Shown: positions 11,374 to 24,596, counted from the stretch's first letter. The stretch: DNA of 64,000 bases from Malania oleifera (GCF_029873635.1 NC_080421.1:3596001-3660000); one strand, 5' to 3'. The notes: generated from the sequence alone by a model not told the origin. Translations and numbers: made by a program.

Positions 11374-14300
11374 TCATCTGGACACAAAGCGAGTAACAAT
11401 CCAGTGAATCTGTAGAACAAGAGCACAGTATAAGATAATAAGGACTATATAGTTTTTTCAGTTATAATATATATATCGCATATCATAGGCACTCACTAGA
11501 TTGTTTTCAGGAGAAACCCAGTAGAATCCTTGTATCACTATAACAGCTAAGTTAGAAGTAACAAGAACAAAAATGCTGAGGGAATGCACCCCCATCCACT
11601 CCAAGGGAGATGTCAAACGCCTGTAACCGTAGAAATCAACCTGTTTTGAGAGAGAGAAAAGGTAAGCATGTTTTTTATGTGTCAGTCATAAAGGCAGAAC
11701 AAATCAGTTCAAAGTGTGAAAATGGTAAAAATGGAAACCCAACTACTCTTTGGAATGTACTGCAAATAATAGTAACAAGCACTTTTAACCTCCAAAATAT
11801 TAAGTTGTTAGGTTTGAGATTTACTTGTAGATCTAATGAGTAAAATACATTTTCCATGAAGATGAAATGAAACATGTCCCTAATCCCAACATTAACTCTG
11901 GGCACAAGCTTTGCCGTTAGGCCCTCCAAGCTAGACTTTTGCAAGAAGATTTTAGCACCTAAACAGTAAATTGAAATATGAATTAATGAGGAGTTTGGTG
12001 GGTGGAATTCAAGATGGAAGATGTGTTTGATGCAATATCAAGCTGCTCAATTATGAGAGTTGGGCAAAAGGCCTAATAGGCATAAAATTAAAGAGCAACC
12101 ACCCTAAAAGTGAAATGCAAAGTTCAGTACATTTGGAAGTTAACAGCAGAATTCATGATTATTTGGCTGGTTTCAGGAATAGTAACCCTGAATGTTCACA
12201 CCAAGCAGCGGAAAAAAATAGAGGAATAATACTGAGGCTGCATTTGGGAGCATGAATTTTGGGCCTTGGATTTGGACAAATTCAATACAATTTTGTATCA
12301 AATCTAAATCCAAGGCCTCTCCAAAACATAAGGTGAGTTCCCAAAATGGTGCCTGCTCATGCAAGAGTTAATCTGGTGTGAATGCAGCAGTCAACTTACA
12401 AAGTCTTATTGTTTAGAATCAACATCAAATTTATGAACTATGAAAGAATATTCACCTGTCATAACAGAAATAACTTTTTGGAACTCACCAATAAGTATAA
12501 AGCGCAAAGTGTAATTCCAGCGGAAGCAGTTGTAATAGACATATAACTGACTGTGTACAATGATTTATTCAATGGGACACCTGCAGAGAACAAAAAAGTA
12601 GAATGTCAATTAAATGGAACAAACAATTGAAATCTAGAAATAAAAAATAAAAAATTATTTAGTTCAATTCAAAAAACTTTTCTTTTCTACTTTTTTTAGA
12701 AGAAATCTTGAATTTTTATTTTTATTTTTTTGTTTTGAAAAAAAAAAAAAAAAAAGCCAAAGTTTTTATAGTTCTCTGAAAAACTGAAAATTGAAAACAG
12801 GAAAATGCTTTCTACAACTAAACAGGCCCTATATTTTCTCTAACTTGTGAGTTTTGACAAAAGACATGAAGCTTTCTTGAGGTTTCAAAAATTCAATGTC
12901 ATGCATCTGAAATCAAATCCATTTACTACCAGGGAAATATCGATAACCATACGATGGGTGACTGAACTATCCTGATGATTTGTTAATCAGATTTCTTTTA
13001 GCTGTGTTTGTTCTCTAATTCTTTTGAGTCCTCCTAAACACAATACTTCAAGAAATTAGAGCCTTCAAAAACAAGTGCATACCCATGAATGCAAGTAACA
13101 AGCCCAGGAAAAAAAGTAAAACTGAAAGCATAGACCAACTGTATAAGCGCTCCTTATGATCCTGAAAGAAATTTGACAATGTCAGATTCACTGAAAAAAA
13201 ACAACCAAAAGAATGGAGCTTCTAAAACTTGATCAATTCACATGATAGGTCAATTCAACCTTCATTCACAAATTATACTGCAAATATTACATATTTGGGC
13301 ATTCCAAAGCAAAAATAAAATGAAAGGAATGTGAATGAAACATGTTACGACTTACGAGGATAAGATTCATCAATTACAATGTGTTGATTGCATTTCATAA
13401 GAACAGAATGATGAACAAATCATACTGCAGTTCATTAGTAAACTCAAAATTCATTACACAGATGAAAGTAGAATACTCTGCATCTTGCTTAGGTCACGGG
13501 CATCTTACCCCTGTTTGTGCAAGGATATGTCCATATTGAAGCCCAATTATGCAGGTCACAGCAGCCATTAAAGAGCTGTAAGACATGGAGCATTACGATA
13601 TTATGAATATGAATTAAATAAACAGATAATGCAGTCATTAATACCGGCTCCTCGAGAAGACAAGCCAACCAAAGGCATCAAAATGGAATAAATAGAAAAA
13701 ATATATTAAGCAAGAGAAAGAATTGCATGTGGACAAGATAAGAGCCAAGGGAGATGGTTCAATCATTTTGGTGATCAGGACTGCTGATGATAGCACCAAT
13801 AAAGAAGTAGTAATGTTCATGTAAAATAGATTGTGCATTTGTCTAGACAAGATGGCCACATGTCTTTTAAAAATGTATTATCACAGTTCATTTACAATCC
13901 ATTCCAAACTAGCACTATCACAGTTCATCAATGATACATTGCAAACTTGTTCGGTGCATATTCCTACGAATGATGGGGATATTCATTAAATTAAGCTGAA
14001 ATATTTCAATGAATGATGTGAAATTCATTAAACTAAGCACAGTGAATAGACTTCCAAAGCTCCTTATCAGCTGAAACTTTAAAGTACATTATTTTAAGTC
14101 TAGTTCATGTCATCCCATTCTTTAGTACAAGACATTAACACTTGCAAAATGCATTTGAACATATGGATTGTTTGCATCTCATCATTTTTTTCCTTGTTTA
14201 ATAAAGACTCTGATAGAAGGGATTTCTTAATATTCTGATTTAGTAAAAGCTCATTCACAACAAAATGTTTCATCCTTTGTCGGTTGCTTCTTAAAAAATT

Positions 14301-17300
14301 AGCACTGTTTACCACTTCAAAATCCTATATCTAAGCTAATGAAGTTTGAGATGAGAAACCAAATCAACTTATCCTGCTGAAAAAAACCTAAACTTCACTA
14401 AACAAGAGAGGAGGAATGTAGTGAATTGAACTGTATGACGACAGATATTCTAAATCATCTGCATGGAGTAAAAGAAAAGAGAATCGTCAGATAGTCACCT
14501 TAAAATACCTTCAGGTTCAAAAGGAGCATGACACCATGAAGGTGTACTTTCAGAAAGTATGCCATTTTCGGTACCAATGCACTCCTGTGGATGAGAACTG
14601 TTTCTTAGCATCATTGAATTGTAAAATGTTGACAGCATTATAAACATTTTCAAATTGCAGATACCTTCAGATTTTTGTAAACTGGTTTTGTATATAGATG
14701 ATTAATACCAAGGACATAACGATCAATCATTCCAGCAGAATTACAGGCAGGTCCAAGATCACCCCTTATGGCACAGTTCACCTACAATCAAAGAGACTAA
14801 AATATGTTTTGACAGATGTCTTACTAAATTGATTTCAGGGAGGTAGGAATGTATAGCACAACTCAACTCAAGCCTCTATAACAACCTTGCTAGCAAATGC
14901 TGCCATGAAACCTTGGGGGGATCAGCAACATGTATCTCAGGTTGTCTAGGTGGAGGTTTTGAGGGCAGCATCCGTGAGTAATTATTAAATAATAGTTTTT
15001 GTCATGTATTTATGTGCATTTACTTGTTTTGGGCATGATTATGGTGCATCAAACTAGTGCACACATCTTTCCATCATCAAGGATGATGAATCTTCCAACT
15101 CAATCTCAATTCTGATAAAGATATGCATGATAATAGTGCATGTGTATGCCTCTGTGCATAGATATTAGACCCTTCTTTTGGATTCATCAAATGAAGTGCA
15201 TTCATACATATATATCCATTAATAGTAGATAACTGATTTTTCTTTATCATTTAAATCCAAAAATTCTCAATAGTTTCCTCAAACTATAGACAACAATAGT
15301 ATTGAGAAGTTGCAACAAATCATCTAAACTCCATAGAAATGTTTTCTCTGGGATGTGTTGGAAGACACAAGATTTATAACATTTACAGTGAAAAAATAAA
15401 ATAACATCACTTTCCAGGCTTGACAACTCAAAATGCTAAACTCTAGTCTGATGGTTACAAATCAAAGAACTTTCAGCCTAAACAAAATATTTGAGATTTT
15501 TATTTTGGGGGGTGGGGTGGCCAAGCTAGGGGGGAGGGGAAGCATGAGAGGGGGTGAGACACAACCATGCCAACGCACACAACTTTGGTGTTATATAGAC
15601 ACTTCATGACACTTTTATGTGCCATGAGCTTGATATCAACTAAAATAGGCTGTTTGGGTGACAGACCAGAATTGAGTAAAATAGAAAAGAAAATAAAATA
15701 AAGCAGAAAAAAAGAAAGATTAGAGCATGCTCTCACCGTGTAGACATAGCTATCATTTGATAAAAGCAAAGGAGAAGTTGAACTAGATACTTTAAATTGC
15801 CAATCTGGAACATATAAACCATATAATAGCCCAAAGTAAACTGCTGACAATGAAAATGCAGCAAACCTGCAAAATTGAAAATCAAATTGCCAGACATTTT
15901 GAGAAAATTGAGCACGACAGATTAATTATGCGTAATGAGAAAGGAATTAATGTCTTAATGAAAAGTATCACAAGTCAAAATCACTTGGAAATTATAAGCA
16001 ATTTAGCATGGAAATATAGCAATTTAGGAATAGTGATAGCAGAGGACTGTAGTGTCATTTCTCAAAATTAGTAATTAAGGTCAAAATAGTTCCAAAAATC
16101 TAATGCAGGTAAAGTTTGGTTATCCCAACATTACTTTTATGAGTCTATACTTTTACGGAAGTGAGCTTTTTTCCTTTTCAAAGAACATGATCAAGATTAT
16201 TGAATTAAGTTTGACATTACAACAACAACAACAAAACCAAGCCTTAAATCCCAAAGGAAGCAAACCTCCATATGTTGCAAATGGAGGTTGGTTGAACACC
16301 AAATGATAAGACATTGAGATTGGGGACTTTATCAGCTTGTTAAAGCAATTTTATGGCCATAGCTTCTAAAACACTTAACTAGTTGCTCAAAATACAAGAA
16401 AATATATCTATTGCCTACTTCAACGCTTAATAAGGAAGACTAAAAGCCAGATGGGTCTAACACAATCTTATCAAAGTGAAAAAAAGATCCCTATGCTGTA
16501 GGTGGAGCCTAGGTACCTTGAAGAGGTCCTTAAAAAGAAGTAAGGCTAAATATTGCTTTGGTCTGTATCATTATTAATGGCTATAATATAATTGTTAATC
16601 GTCCCTTTTGCAAGCAAAAGCGCCATTACAGTTTTTTTTTTTTTTTTTTTTTTGAAGGGCATCAATCATGTTACACTCCCAAACAAAGACATCTGCTATC
16701 TATGAACCTTTCATCAATAATTAATTTCTAGAAGCTCTTTCCAGCCAAACAGTACACATAAACTAATATCTTCTATAGGTGCTTTCTGCAAACATGGAAA
16801 ATATAAAAGCAATGCAAGAGGCCAAGATAACTTAATAGAGAACTGTCCCTTGGGGAACAAACCCAACAGGTTTGAGCAAAAAACAATGATGTTGACAACT
16901 TAGGATAGAGAGGGAGGAGTTTGGGATTGGATTGGGAACACCCAAATGATTTGTTTAAAATGTAGGAAGTGATTTTTTCTTTTCCCTTTTCGCTGCCGAA
17001 AAAATCATACAAAGCGGCCAAACAAAACAATCAACAAACAAGAGAATTACTGGAGGACGACTGTATTGAACAAAACCAACTAACCAGAGAAAAACAAAAT
17101 CAACCCAGGATCAAGTTACAGAATTTTTTACTCTAATTATTTTCCCTTATAATGCATTTCTTCACAGAAGTTTTGAGCAGCAGGAATATTTTTATCACGA
17201 TGCCTTTAAGAGATCAAATACTTGCAAGTTCAGCATAAAAAGACAAGCAAAGTCCACAGATTTTTTTTTTTTGGCAGGCATCAATCATATTACACTCCCA

Positions 17301-20300
17301 AAAAAAGACATATCTGTTATCTATGAACCTTTCATCAATAATTAATTTCCAGACGCTCTTACCAGCCAAACAGTACACAAACTAATATCTTCTGTAGGTG
17401 CTTTCTGCAAACATGGAAAATATAAAAGCAATGCAAGAGGCCAAGATAACTTAATAGAGAAATGTCCCTTGGGGAATAAGCCCAACAGGTTTGAGCAAAG
17501 GACAATGATGTTGACAACTTAGGATAGAGAGGGAGGAGTTTGGGATTGGATTGGGAACGCCCAAATGATTTGGTTAAAATGTAGGAAGTGATTTTTTCTT
17601 TTCCCTTTTCGCTGCCGAAAAAATCATACAAAGCAGCCAAACAAAACAATCAACAAACAAGAGAGTTACTGGGGGACAACTGTATTGAACAAAACCAACT
17701 AACCAGAGAAAAACAAAATCAACCCAGGATCAAGCTACAGAATTTTTTACTCTAATTATTTTCCCTTATAATGCATTTCTTCACAGAAGTTTTCAGCAGC
17801 AGGAATATTTTTATCACGATGCCTATAATAGATCATATACTTGCAAGTTCAACATAAAGAGATAAGCAAAGTCCAATAAGAACTGTCTTAGAAAGAACAT
17901 TGCTACAAGATATGGACCAGCTAATAAGTTCATAATATGTATCACTATGCCAAGGCAACCTTACTTACCACTGCCAATAGTAACTCCTGAAAATGTCTCT
18001 TCCCCTCAGCCTAAGCCCCAAACATGGAAGCCATATCTCACATAAGGCTGCAACCATATATCCAATAGATATTCTCTGGATATGATGAAAGTAATAACAG
18101 TTCAATGTATTATATATAAACTGGATGTTAAAGAAATTCCAAAATTACTAGTAGCACCCTATTACTTCGGTTGGGGGCCGATAAAGCTACCCCATGTAGC
18201 CATCACATATCCTATTGAGATGTGAGAGCTAGAGAGACTCATAAGATGCATAGACTCAGGTAGGAAATTGATGGGATTCCATTTTTTATCAGCGATAAAA
18301 ATCAGAAGAAACTCTCATCATTGTTAGGTTCTCTTGACAAAATATAAGAGCTTGTGTCCTTGTGCAAGAGCTCATGCTCAGAAAATATTTTGCAATTTGC
18401 ATCAAACGCACCTGCAAAATCCCAAGCCACCGCATTCTTTCGATGTCAACACCAAATGTCAAAGATGTTATTCCATGAAAATAACCACCTGAAACGAAAT
18501 GGAAAATGTGTACTTTGCATCTCCACTGATAGTTGGTGATCATAGAACCAGTGAACGGGGAATAAATAAAGGACACAACATAACCATGAAACATCAATCA
18601 CTGAAATATTAAGCCCAATTTGCATTCATTGAGTCTCTACCATCTCTTTACGCCAACAAGTACAGTTCCATTATCTAAATTCTGAAATTTAGCAAATACA
18701 TGAAGCACATCAAAGTATCTAAGTTATAAGCTTTACAATTCAGGCTTGACCAGACTAATTGTCAGACAAAATGATGCCCAATATCCAACCTCAGATTGAT
18801 TTATATTTTATTTCTATCGAGTACGAAGATCTTATTCGAGGGTCATCCTGACTTATTATATAAAGAGCTTAAAAAACCTCATAACATAAAGAAGTTCAAG
18901 TAAAATTGACCTATACTGACATTACAGATGACCAAAATAGATGGCATTTGGACTGGCACTTATATACAATGAAAATCAATGAGATGAAGATAACTCCTCA
19001 CAATGTTCTGGTGTCCAACTTAATTGTGCTTCAAATAAATGCATATTAAGTTCTTTAAACATATTTAATTATGAGCGATCTCATTAAATAAAATCCATTA
19101 ATAATACCTTGAAGAAAAAGGCCAAGAAAAAAAACTTTCATTGCTTTTAGAAGAGACATCCATGTGGCGTCAACTCTGTTGGACACTTTCTGAAATTTCA
19201 AAAAGAAAGAGTCAAACACTACTATTCAAATTATTAAGCCTATTTGTCAATATATGAAAGAAAGTAACAATCATGTAACCAACAAAAAATAAAAAGCAAC
19301 AATCATTCTTAAGGACAACAACAAGTGACTAGAAAATATTGTTTTACACATAAATAGGTTACCTTGTTGACAAGTGCAATAGAAATTCCAGCAATGAATA
19401 GAAAGGATGGCATCACAAAATCTGCCAAGTGTAGGCCATTCCATGGACAATGAGCAATGACAGGGAAAATCGCACCGGCATAGTCTACGAGTATCATAAG
19501 CTGAAAACAAACAACGCATTTGCATTGTCAGTACTGTAACCAGAAGGCAGAAAATAATACTAAATCAATAAAAATGTTAATCAGTTAGACATTAAAAAAA
19601 AAAAACAATTATTATCATATAACGAGTAAGAGAGGGCTAAATTTCGATTTTTATGCGAAAGGTAAAGGCAGATAAGAAAAAAATTTTGTCCATTAATGGA
19701 CAGAACAGACAATGATCAATCACTTTAAAACAACTTCAAAACAGGGGAATATGGTTTGTTCAGAGCCTCGCATTGAGGATTCAATAGAAGCTACCATTCA
19801 CTAAAGCAGATAATGAAAAAAAAAAAAAACTTGAACAAAGAAATTGATGTTCAACTGCGTATTTTCTCTCACAGAAAAATCGCAAGGAAACTTATAAGAG
19901 ATCCGAAGCCCGTTGACTAGATGAACCCCAAAATCGAAACTGGCCTCAATCAGTCGATTCAAATCGCAGATAAAACATTGGACACTCGATTTTAAAAAAG
20001 AAAAAATAACATTTGTTCTACACATGAATAAACACCTCCCTCGAAGCGATCAAAAGAACTGCTAATATAAATGGAGAAAAAAAACGTTGCGTTGGCAAAT
20101 GTTTTTTATTGCTTAATGTTCCCAGGGCAAAAATCACGAAAAAAGAGGAGCATTTGTTCGGCACAAGAATAAGTACTTCGAAGCGGTTGAAAGAACTGCC
20201 ATTGGTAAATCAAAACCGCTTTTAATTGCTTCTACCGGCCAAAAAAATAAAACGAATCCAAGGTACCCTTCAAGAAGCAAGAAAACTAGAAAACTTCTAT

Positions 20301-20521
20301 ACAAACGAAGCAAAATCGGCTAGCGAATCAAGGCAAGAGCTTACGAAGACGGAGAGACCGCGAAAAACGTCGAGAGACACGATGCGAACGGTGGCGGTTG
20401 TGCTTCTGATTCTGATTCTGGTTCTAGTTCCGATTCCGGACTTCGTCGGCTCCGGTGGTCCTACTCCGCCGTCATCGATGTACGCGACGACGTCGTTGCG
20501 CAGCGGCTCGTAATCCGCCAT
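11374..20521 (-). CDS. Heparan-alpha-glucosaminide N-acetyltransferase-like membrane protein
   Basis: Thirteen exons give 443 residues. Exons in transcript order: 20345-20521, 19363-19500, 19108-19189, 18412-18488, 17969-18075, 15737-15866, 14665-14781, 14499-14584, 13509-13575, 13083-13161, 12489-12580, 11497-11640 and 11374-11409. All junctions are GT-AG and the phases agree throughout. Start MADYEPLRND fits the plant family. Seen: SLDVFRGLSVFLMILVDYAG (residues 49-68) and IAHCPWNGLHLADFVMP (74-90). His76 in the AHxPWNG motif aligns with the histidine reported as catalytic in human HGSNAT (His269). Further along are the lumenal-type segment VNCAIRGDLGPACNSAG (238-254), SWCHAPFEPEGIL and a C-terminal series of hydrophobic helices to LIHWIVTRFVSR. 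In animals the family moves acetyl groups from cytosolic acetyl-CoA across the lysosomal membrane to heparan sulfate. Plants lack heparan sulfate, so the acceptor is unknown and function is inferred by family only. Introns carry a tandem repeat and a MITE. Gene looks intact. Confidence 0.93.
12236..12332. mobile_element. Foldback MITE copy 1 (intron 11 of the HGSNAT-like gene)
   Basis: About 100 bp with imperfect inverted ends: CATTTGGGAGCATGAATTTT near the left and CCAAGGCCTCTCCAAAAC near the right, with TTGGATTTGG and AAATCTAAATCCAA facing each other inside. Same family as copies at 23.3, 35.8, 38.0 and 38.5 kb. Confidence 0.6.
16630..17260. repeat. Tandem duplication, left unit (intron 5)
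   Basis: About 630 bp starting with a T-run and GGGCATCAATCATGTTACAC and ending ACAAGCAAAGTCCACAG. Nearly the same sequence follows at once at 17262-17875. The unit lies wholly inside intron 5 (15867-17968) of the HGSNAT-like gene. Each unit contains an open frame of about 85-96 codons on the minus strand, kept only because the copies are recent. It has no recognisable domain and I do not call it a gene. Confidence 0.8.
17262..17875. repeat. Tandem duplication, right unit (intron 5)
   Basis: Second copy of the 16630-17260 unit, in direct orientation, with a shorter T-run at its left end and scattered substitutions and small indels. By eye the units are well above 90% identical, which points to a fairly recent duplication within the intron. 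Confidence 0.8.
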
Positions 20522-20561
20522 TACCGGCCTTTTCGCAGAGTCCGTTACAGAGTACACATAA

Positions 20562-20597
20562 GAATGAAGAAGAAGAAGAAGAAGAAGAAGAAGAAGA
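20562..20597 (-). repeat. (CTT)n microsatellite in the 5' leader
   Basis: Roughly twelve CTT units on the transcribed strand between the likely TATA box and the ATG. Pyrimidine-rich leaders of this kind are common in plant genes. Confidence 0.7.
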
Positions 20598-20626
20598 CGA
20601 TACCTCGGGTCACCAACTTGGGGCTC

Positions 20627-20632
20627 TTTATA
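20627..20632 (-). promoter_or_regulatory. Likely TATA box of the HGSNAT-like gene
   Basis: AAATATAAAG reads on the minus strand about 106 bp before the ATG at 20521. Transcription would start near 20600, giving a short leader that includes a (CTT)n tract at about 20564-20597. It is the only good TATA match close upstream. Confidence 0.5.
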
Positions 20633-20649
20633 TTTGGTCACAAGGAACG

Positions 20650-21199
20650 CATCTTCGAACCTTTTCGCGTCCGATGCTTTACGCTATGGTCACCGATGCG
20701 GGCCCATTTGGTCACGTGGCATGTATCGATTGGTTCCTAGAGAGAATAATGCCCTGTACATGGGGCCCATCAGAGAGGGAATAGAGGGATTGAGAATTCG
20801 GGTGCATTCTCAAATTATAAATTAAAAATTACTAAATTAATATATATAATATTTTTTTCCGAAATTATATGAATGAAAAAAAATCTAGTGCTTTTGAAAT
20901 ATTTTATTCTTCCTATAGAATGCTTAAAGAGTTGTGAATAAAAATAGATATTTTTAGTAAAGAGAATATTTATTTCCATTTCATTTTATATAATAAGTTA
21001 ATAAAAATTTTGTAAATTACTGACAACACACATTTTCCTATGTTATCAAATACCTACAATATGATTACTTTATTTAAAATTTTGTTTTAAAAGAGAAAAT
21101 TAAAACTAAATGAGGAAGGAATTTATTTTTATATTTTCTTTTTACATTAACTGTAAAAATAAAAATTTGCTTAACCTTTTATTTTTATATTTTATTTTC
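20650..21199. other. Upstream flank of the HGSNAT-like gene
   Basis: About 150 bp of mixed composition, then AT-rich DNA up to the SINE pair. Probably holds distal promoter elements. No specific site can be supported. Confidence 0.4.
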
Positions 21200-21536
21200 C
21201 ACGGGCATGGCGCAGTAGAAAGACATCAGCACGTAAGAAGGAGTATCGGGGGTTCAATTCCAGGTAGATACACTCGCGGAGCTAGTGGGGACTGTGGATG
21301 GTGAGAGTTCTTTATGAGCTAGCGGGAACCGTAGATGGTAATGGAAATGTGTCACGAGGGTCGGGTTGGCCGAACGCCCAACTGATGCACGAAAGTCGTG
21401 TTCGCATCCGGACTTTACCCTGATTAGCAAGACTTGGGGCCGGAAAACGTTGATCCGTAAGTTTAGTGCCGCACAAGGAGGTCCGAAGAGCTCATTGGTG
21501 GTTAGAGTTCCTATGTAATCAAAAAAGAAGAAGAAA
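21200..21536 (+). mobile_element. tRNA-derived SINE, copy 1
   Basis: A roughly 335-bp element with a tRNA-like head: an A-box-like TGGCGCAGTAGAAAG at about 21207 and a B-box GGTTCAATTCC at about 21252, i.e. an internal Pol III promoter. The body ends CTATGTAATC followed by an A-rich tail (21521-21536). The same body recurs inverted at 21623-21986 and as a 3' part at 43121-43326, so this is a repeat family and not a working tRNA gene. No clean target duplication found for this copy. Confidence 0.8.
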
Positions 21537-21614
21537 CCTGCTTAGGCTCAAACGCAATGTTAATTTTTATATAGTTTAATAAATAAAAATTAAATTTAAT
21601 AAAGTGTCTGTAAC

Positions 21615-21622
<8 letters not shown>

Positions 21623-21663
<41 letters not shown>

Positions 21664-21986
21664 TACATAGGAACTTCAGCCACCAATAAACCCTTTGCAC
21701 CCTCTGGTGCGGCACCAAACCTACGGATCAACGTCCTCCCCCTAGGTCTCGCTGATCAGGTAAAGTCCGGAATACGGACACGGCTTTCATGCATCAGTTG
21801 GACGTTCAACCAACCCGATCCCTAGGATATATCTCAATTACCATCTACGGTCCTCGCTAACTCATAGAGCGAACTCTCACCATCCACAGATATCATTAGC
21901 TCCGTAAGTGTATCTACCTGAAATTGAATTTCCGATATTCCTTCTTACGTGCTGATACCTTTTCCACCGCGTTATGCCCGTGGGGG
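21623..21986 (-). mobile_element. tRNA-derived SINE, copy 2, inverted
   Basis: Reverse-orientation copy of the SINE at 21200-21536. Its tail is an (AAT)n run on the minus strand, seen as (ATT)n at about 21617-21662 on the plus strand, and its head ends near 21986. A possible 9-bp target duplication CGTTATTAT lies at 21614-21622 and 21987-21995, though the left one merges with the microsatellite. The B-box has drifted (AATTCAATTTC on the element strand). Confidence 0.8.
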
Positions 21987-23316
21987 CGTTATTATATTTT
22001 TATTAATAAGGCAAATCCAATAAAAGATCGTAAAATCATTACCCTTCTCATATATATATATATATATAAAAGACTAATAAGGCAAATTCAATCTCTTTGG
22101 AGATAATTTTTCGCCAATGTTAGTGTTGGTTCATAACATTATTAATGACGACACTAAAATATGTGTGGATTACTTGATTTTCTTAAAGCTCATCATTATA
22201 AAGAGAAAATAATCATATAATAGGTCTATCAAATTCATATATTGATCCTTCCTGGGTTCTTGAAAATATCAATGTATAGTATTAACCTTAAATTTTTAAT
22301 AATCAATATTACTTAAGCATTATAACTAGTGAGAAAAAATAAAATTGTTGAACTAAGTAAATCAAAAGGAGTATTATATATGCAAGTAACCTATAAGAAA
22401 ATAATGTAATTAATAGTCTTATTCTATGATTGACATTAAATTAGGAAAAATTTAAACCACATTTATTAATAGACTTAAATAACAGATTTCATAATTTAGA
22501 AATGAAATATCTTTATATTTAAAGTTGGGAAAAAACTTCAATCATCTCCTCTAACATTTGGAAAAAAGATAGAAGAAGTTCTTAAAATTCTTGAAATCTT
22601 AAAGGAGGTCTTTGAAATTTTTGAGACTTTAGGGAAAGTTATTATCTTTTTGTCAAACATTAATAAAAGTTAATGTCTTTTACCCATAAAGTTATTAAAA
22701 TTAAATTTTTAAATTAATTTATTTTTCAAATAAACAATAAATAATATCATATACATTGCATATAGGCCAATACCGGAGTAATTTAAAAATTAATAAATAA
22801 TAAAAAGTTAATGATATATAAAAATAAGTTTTGATATTTTTCCCGATAATCAAGAAGTAAAATTTTTCATATTTTCTTTTTCTTCTCACAATGTCTTTGG
22901 AGTTTGAAAGGGTATTTGAGAATTAGCCAATGCATTGCATAATCAAACTTGAATTTTGAGTTTTTATTAGACTATATGTTATAATTCCAACCCATCTTAT
23001 TATTTTTATTCAATTAAATAATCCAATATTTGGTATGCAAAATGAGAATAGAGTTTATTTTTATATTTTTATCTGTGTCATGAAATTATTTTATTTTATT
23101 TTATTTTATTTTAATATATTCTATCTTGACCTGCCAAACAAGTCCTAAAATTTTATTTTTTATTATTTGTGAATAAATAAAAAATAAATGGGGAATTAAT
23201 CCAACAAGTTGGCTAAAGAGCAATGAGAGACCATTTTATCATCACATATTTTAATAATTTCATTAAAACCTTTTTAAGTTTATAAAAACACAAAAAAAAA
23301 AAAAAAAAATCAAAGG

Positions 23317-23445
23317 CTGTGTTTGGGAGTATGAGTTTCGAATCTTAAATTTGAATTTGGGTGAATTTGAATAAATTCTAATATAATTTTATATCATATT
23401 TTATCTAAACTCGATACGAATTCAAGTCCAAAAACCATCAAAACA
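23317..23445. mobile_element. Foldback MITE copy 2
   Basis: Starts GTGTTTGGGAGTATGAGTTT, ends with the imperfect complement (CAAGTCCAAAAACCATCAAAAC), with an AT-rich centre. Same family as the copy at 35829-35946. Confidence 0.6.
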
Positions 23446-24057
23446 ACAGGTAGCAAAATTTTCTTAGATTTTTAAGAATAATTGTAATTCATAAATACTA
23501 TTTTTATGAGGTGGATATTTTTAGGTCTCAGTCACGTCTCTTATCATGATTATTATTCATATCAATAGGAAATTATTTAATTTAATTAAATGTCGAGTCA
23601 ATTGATATTTCAATAAGTTATGTACGTCTCCTATCATTATAATTATTCATATTAAATGGAAAATTATTTAATTTCATAGAATGTCAATTCAATTAATATT
23701 TTTAATAATTGATAATTATTTTGAATATAATTAGTCATATATATGAGTATGTACGACAACTCAATAACACGTCATGCATTAAGATATGAACAAAAAGTTA
23801 TGAGGTAAAGTACCCTCACATCCTTTCATTTGTATACCTAAGAGTATTTATTTATCACTCTCTTTTTTTTGGGTCATTTTATTGGCATGTAATAATAAAT
23901 TTATACATTCATTTGAAATATTATATTTTCATTAACACAACTTGTAAGTATTTGCATATCCGTATTTATTCATTTTAGATTAGACTAAAATTATGGATAG
24001 GTCAGACTCTCTCGAAGCATGCATGTATGTTTAACATTTTAAATTATTTATATTAAA

Positions 24058-24060
<3 letters not shown>

Positions 24061-24097
<37 letters not shown>
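24061..24097. repeat. (TA)n microsatellite
   Basis: Uninterrupted TA dinucleotide run of about 37 bp. Confidence 0.9.
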
Positions 24098-24099
<2 letters not shown>

Positions 24100-24596
24100 G
24101 TATGTGCATATATTTAGACATATAATTTTATAAATTAAATTATTCTCTTTCAGATAGCTGGCCTAGAGTTGGGCTTAAATTATACCGACAATTGTCAAGT
24201 TATCAAGATTCTAGTCTAATATGTACATATTTATATATGCGTGTGTGAATTTAATATTTTTATTAATTTTAGATAGTTTTGTATATTATATGTGGATAAT
24301 TTTGGTAAGAAAATATTATAGCCCGATTCAAAATATTGTTCAATTCAATTTCAACCCAGCTTGCCTAATACAAAAATTTAATACATAATGTGCAAGCTTA
24401 CATAATGTTTAGGTCTAGTATACAGTAATACAGATATTAAAATATTTATATTCACATATATTATTATTATATATGCATATATTTCTTTAAATCACTAACT
24501 CGTTTACAAAATGAAGTATAAAATAAATATTTTAAGTGAATAATTATAAAAAAGACTAAATGACTAATAGCAAAGATTTTTATGTTACTAGCTTTG

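Larger units (their letters stand above)
21990..24596. other. AT-rich intergenic DNA
   Basis: About 2.6 kb, strongly AT-rich, with no supported gene. Contains a (TA)n run at 24061-24097 and one foldback MITE copy (23317-23445). Confidence 0.6.

Noticed and set aside
16773-17649. Two nearly equal small proteins (MFCLAALYDFFGSEKGKEK type)
   Set aside because: They are in the two units of an intronic tandem duplication, lie between exons of a gene on the same strand and have no domain.
20522-20641. In-frame N-terminal extension of the HGSNAT-like protein with a run of about ten leucines
   Set aside because: The first codon at 20641 is GTG, not ATG. The leucines come from the (CTT)n microsatellite, and the likely TATA box lies inside this stretch, so it would not be in the mRNA.
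21200-21275. A tRNA gene
   Set aside because: A- and B-box are present, but the cloverleaf is not complete and the sequence continues into a repeated SINE body found three times.
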